From Mesorhizobium sp. J8 (GTDB lineage Bacteria > Pseudomonadota > Alphaproteobacteria > Rhizobiales > Rhizobiaceae): 64,000 bases of DNA. Under the pieces are notes generated by a model. The model worked only from the letters and a program-made list of their open reading frames with translations. It was not told the origin of the DNA and did not search any database. The stretch's first letter is position 1, and each line of letters begins with the position of its first letter. The stretch is from the NCBI RefSeq assembly GCF_016591715.1, contig NZ_AP024109.1, positions 5,580,001 to 5,644,000 on the forward strand, read 5' to 3'. The position numbers and the translations under genes were made by a program. Shown one piece after another: positions 61,430-64,000 of this stretch.

Positions 61430-62463
61430 CCGGCGAGGCCGGTGCCATAGACCAGGCGGCGCTTGCGCCCTATCTCGAGGCGCATGTTCCGGGCTTTGCC
61501 GGCCTTTCCGCGATTGAAAAATTCAAGTCCGGCCAGTCCAATCCGACCTATCTTCTGACCGCCGCCAGCGGCCGCTATGTGCTGCGCGCCAAGCCGCCGG
61601 GACAATTGCTGAAATCCGCGCATCAGGTCGACCGGGAATTTCGGGTGATGCGGGCGCTTGCCGGCACGGCGGTGCCGGTGCCGCGCATGCTGCATCTGTC
61701 GGGCGAAGACTCGCCGATCGGCCGCATGTTCTACGTCATGGAATATGTCGACGGCCGCATCTTCTGGGATCCGTCGCTGCCGGACGTTTCCGGCAATGAA
61801 GAGCGCGCCGCGATCTACGATGCGATGAACGCGACGCTTGCCGCCATGCACGACGTCGATGTCGACGCCGCCGGCCTTGGCGATTTCGGCAAACCCGGCA
61901 GCTATTTCGAGCGCCAGCTTGCGCGTTGGGCCGGCCAGTACCGCGCCTCCGAAACCGAAACCATAACCGATATCGACAGGCTGATTGCATGGCTGGAAAC
62001 GCATATGCCGGCCGATGACAGCCGCGTTTCGCTTGTCCATGGCGACTACCGGCTGGACAACGTGATGTTCGCGCCGGACGTGCCGAAAGTCATCGCGGTG
62101 CTCGACTGGGAGCTGTCGACGCTCGGCCACCCCTTCGCCGACCTCGCCTATCAATGCATGCAGTGGCGTCTGCCCCATGCCTCGGGTTTCCGCGGCCTCG
62201 GCGGCGTCGACCGCACGGCTGCCGGCCTTCCTTCCGAGGAGGCCTATGTCGCAGCCTATTGCACACGGCGCGGCATTGGGAACATCGACAACTGGACCTT
62301 CTTCCTCGCCTTCTCCTTCTTCCGGCTGGCGGCGATCTGCCAGGGCGTCTACCGCCGCGCGCTGGACGGCAACGCCTCCAATCCGGAAAAGGCAAGGACC
62401 TATGGTGAGGCAGTAAAACTGCTTGCCCAGCTTGCGGTCGAACTGATCGACGATAATCGCTGA
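61426..62463 (+). CDS. APH-fold phosphotransferase (ACAD10/LvaA-like kinase)
   Basis: A 345-residue protein of the aminoglycoside phosphotransferase fold. FKSGQSNPTYLL is the ATP loop, VHGDYRLDNVMF the catalytic loop with Asp, and VLDWELSTLGHP the metal-binding DxD-type loop. In ACAD10/11 and LvaA, such domains phosphorylate the 4-hydroxyl of acyl-CoAs. Here it is a separate gene near the acyl-CoA dehydrogenase, coupled to MaoC by an ATGA overlap. Antibiotic resistance is unlikely. Confidence 0.88.
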   Translation: MTGEAGAIDQAALAPYLEAHVPGFAGLSAIEKFKSGQSNPTYLLTAASGRYVLRAKPPGQLLKSAHQVDREFRVMRALAGTAVPVPRMLHLSGEDSPIGRMFYVMEYVDGRIFWDPSLPDVSGNEERAAIYDAMNATLAAMHDVDVDAAGLGDFGKPGSYFERQLARWAGQYRASETETITDIDRLIAWLETHMPADDSRVSLVHGDYRLDNVMFAPDVPKVIAVLDWELSTLGHPFADLAYQCMQWRLPHASGFRGLGGVDRTAAGLPSEEAYVAAYCTRRGIGNIDNWTFFLAFSFFRLAAICQGVYRRALDGNASNPEKARTYGEAVKLLAQLAVELIDDNR

Positions 62464-62480
62464 ACAAGGAGAGCCGAGCG

Positions 62481-63257
62481 ATGGGCCGTTTCGATGGAAT
62501 GACGGTGCTGATCACCGGCGCGACCGGTGGTCTCGGCAGCGGCGCGGCAAAGGCCTTCGCCGCTGAGGGGGCGCGGCTGGTGCTCTCCGATCTGGACGAG
62601 GCAGCACTCGGTGGTTTCGCCGCAACGCTCGACGCAGAGACCGCTCACCTTGCCGGCAATATCGCCGATGAAAAACTCTCGGAGGACCTGGTGAAGCTTG
62701 CCATGCAGAAGTTCGGCCGGCTCGACATCGCCGTCAACAATGCCGGCATCGTGCACAGCTTCGTGCGCCTGCCGCAGGTGTCCTCGGAGGAGGCGCGCCG
62801 CGTGGTCGAGGTCGACCTGCTCGGCGTCTTCTATGCCATGAAGCACCAGATTCCGCAGTTGGAGCGGCAATTCAAGCAGAGCGGCAAGGGCGGTGTCATC
62901 GTCAACATCGCTTCGGTTGCCGGCCTCTCGGGCGCGCCGAAGCTGTCGGTCTATGCCGCCGCCAAGCACGGTGTCGTCGGGCTGACGCGCTCGGCGGCGG
63001 TCGAATACGCCAGCAAGGGCATCCGCATCAATGCCGTCTGTCCGGCGCACACCAGGACGGCGATGGTCGACGGCTTCGTGCGTTTCACAGGGGCGCCCGA
63101 AGCCGAAGCGCTTGCCGAACTCACGCGCGGCGTGCCGATGAAACGTGTCGGCGAAGTCGGCGAGATCATCGCCGGCATCCTGTTCCTTGCCGACCCTGGC
63201 AACTCGTTCATGACCGGCCACACGCTGGCGCTCGATGGCGGCATTGGCGCGATCTGA
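62481..63257 (+). CDS. short-chain dehydrogenase/reductase
   Basis: A 258-residue SDR. TGATGGLGSGAA cofactor loop, NNAG in AVNNAGIVHS, Ser in IASVAGLSG and YAAAKHG for Tyr-Lys. The C-terminal half holds VCPAHTRTAMVDG. It would catalyse an NAD(P)-linked hydroxy/keto step. It begins 17 bp after the kinase gene, with AAGGAGAG upstream, in the same transcript. Confidence 0.92.
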   Translation: MGRFDGMTVLITGATGGLGSGAAKAFAAEGARLVLSDLDEAALGGFAATLDAETAHLAGNIADEKLSEDLVKLAMQKFGRLDIAVNNAGIVHSFVRLPQVSSEEARRVVEVDLLGVFYAMKHQIPQLERQFKQSGKGGVIVNIASVAGLSGAPKLSVYAAAKHGVVGLTRSAAVEYASKGIRINAVCPAHTRTAMVDGFVRFTGAPEAEALAELTRGVPMKRVGEVGEIIAGILFLADPGNSFMTGHTLALDGGIGAI

Positions 63258-63336
63258 GGACGCCGGGCGCGGCTTGCGCCCGCAACCCGTGTTAACCGAA
63301 GAGTCCGAACGGACGTTGCGGAACCGGAAGGCTCCC

Positions 63337-63364
63337 TTGTCCGTTTCCGTACAGCGTATATAAT
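63337..63364 (+). promoter_or_regulatory. candidate promoter of the TetR gene
   Basis: TTGTCC (63337-63342), a 16-bp spacer and a perfect TATAAT (63359-63364). The predicted start site is near 63371, about 27 nt ahead of the TTG start codon. A small palindrome GTCCG-AA-CGGAC (63303-63314) lies upstream and could be part of a regulator site. Confidence 0.5.
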
Positions 63365-63397
63365 TCGCCAGGCAACCAACGACAAAGGCAGCGGACA

Positions 63398-64000
63398 TTG
63401 ACGCTGAGCGTTCAGAAACGCCGCGAGAAACAGAAGGCGGAGCTTCGCTCGGAACTCGTCGCGGCGGCTCACAAGCTGGTGCAGGAAGAAGGCTACGAGG
63501 GCCTGACCATCCGCAAGCTGGCCAAGCGGGTCGGCTACGCGCCGATGTCGGTCTATTCCTACTTCGCCGACAAGCAGGACATCCTCTTCGCGCTGGCCGA
63601 GGATGCCTTCGAGACGCTGGCGCGGCGCATCGAGGAGCATCCCGCCGACGACCCCGTCGAGGCGCTCAAGGCGGTGATGACCGAATACGCCGCCTTCGGG
63701 CTTGGCAACCCTAATGAGTACCGCACCGTCTTCATGACCGAGAAGACCAGGCTGCCGGAAGGCCGCAGCTATGAGGACATGGAGGAGGGCAATCCGGCCA
63801 TGAGGGTGCTGATCAAACGCGTCGAGGCCTGCGTTGCCGCCGGCAAGCTCAAGGGCGACCCGCGCGCCATCGCGACCATGCTGTGGACCGTCGGTCACGG
63901 CACGATTTCGCTTTTGATCACCTTTCCCTTCTATCCTTTCGGCGACCCTCAGGCCTATGTGAGACGGATGTGCGATTTCATGCTGGCCTCATTGTCGGCG
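63398..64000 (+). CDS. TetR-family transcriptional regulator, 3' truncated
   Basis: At least 201 residues, running off the right edge. The N-terminal HTH is LTIRKLAKRVGYAPMSVYSYFADKQDIL, with the usual AAHKLVQEEGYEG before it. The C-terminal effector domain has MLWTVGHGTISLLI, the WHG-type pattern. The start is a TTG at 63398. Probably a local regulator of the neighbouring acyl-CoA genes; ligand unknown. Confidence 0.92.
   Translation, partial: MTLSVQKRREKQKAELRSELVAAAHKLVQEEGYEGLTIRKLAKRVGYAPMSVYSYFADKQDILFALAEDAFETLARRIEEHPADDPVEALKAVMTEYAAFGLGNPNEYRTVFMTEKTRLPEGRSYEDMEEGNPAMRVLIKRVEACVAAGKLKGDPRAIATMLWTVGHGTISLLITFPFYPFGDPQAYVRRMCDFMLASLSA

Noticed and set aside
61426..62463. Aminoglycoside resistance kinase.
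   Set aside because: Sequence type and neighbours (MaoC, SDR, acyl-CoA dehydrogenase) fit the ACAD10/LvaA-like group instead.

Overview
The window is chromosomal DNA of a high-GC alphaproteobacterium of the Rhizobiales, most like Mesorhizobium or another Phyllobacteriaceae member. The reasons are a CpdR-type response regulator, a small heat-shock gene with a ROSE-type RNA thermometer behind an RpoH-like promoter, several copies of palindromic intergenic elements typical of rhizobia, a YNWTGAYIG-type outer-membrane protein, and many ABC transporter and oxidoreductase operons. No phage, integrase, complete IS or CRISPR array was seen. The species call is inference from gene content.

Layout. 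1-5 kb: end of an outer-membrane barrel gene, galU, an MltB-like lytic transglycosylase, a DUF459 SGNH-like protein that has lost key catalytic residues, and a MAPEG protein. 5-11.5 kb: gltB and gltD (ammonia assimilation). 11.9-20 kb: housekeeping and mixed genes: threonine aldolase, MBL hydrolase, hsp20, lysophospholipase-like hydrolase, histidinol phosphatase, N-formylglutamate amidohydrolase-like protein, cpdR, tRNA-Val(GAC), a lower-GC outer-membrane protein and a DUF1330 protein.

20.3-37.7 kb: a catabolic cluster of 15 genes around a LacI regulator. DUF993 is transcribed leftward. LacI, Gfo/Idh dehydrogenase, CoA-transferase, enoyl-CoA hydratase, aldehyde dehydrogenase, a four-gene sugar ABC transporter, two GMC flavoprotein dehydrogenases flanking an SDR, a Dabb protein and an MFS carrier run rightward, many with 4-bp overlaps. 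Two copies of a 16-bp sequence containing the palindrome GAACGTTC lie in the divergent gap and are the likely LacI operators. The mix of sugar uptake and acyl-CoA chemistry suggests an uncharacterised degradation route.

37.7-41.2 kb: DMT permease, endonuclease/exonuclease/phosphatase protein and CPA1 Na+/H+ antiporter. 41.3-53.9 kb: an amine/amino-acid region: PotFGHI/FbpABC-like ABC transporter, Fe-alcohol dehydrogenase, aldehyde dehydrogenase, a VapC-like toxin with a DUF7662-antitoxin fusion, a PuuA-like glutamine synthetase homologue, an APC permease, a second N-formylglutamate-amidohydrolase-like protein and an RpiR regulator. Together these could form a gamma-glutamyl amine pathway.

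54.0-57.4 kb: a tight four-gene operon of membrane GT87, polyprenyl-phosphate GT2, ChbG/YdjC deacetylase and GtrA. It parallels the ArnC-ArnD-ArnEF-ArnT and FlmF2-NaxD-FlmK logic and may add a free amino sugar to an envelope lipid or glycan. 57.6-64 kb: two divergent arms with quinone-oxidoreductase-like and acyl-CoA dehydrogenase genes on one side and SDR, MaoC, APH-like kinase, SDR and a truncated TetR gene on the other. The pairing of an APH-like kinase with an acyl-CoA dehydrogenase recalls ACAD10/11 and LvaA/LvaC 4-hydroxyacyl-CoA metabolism.
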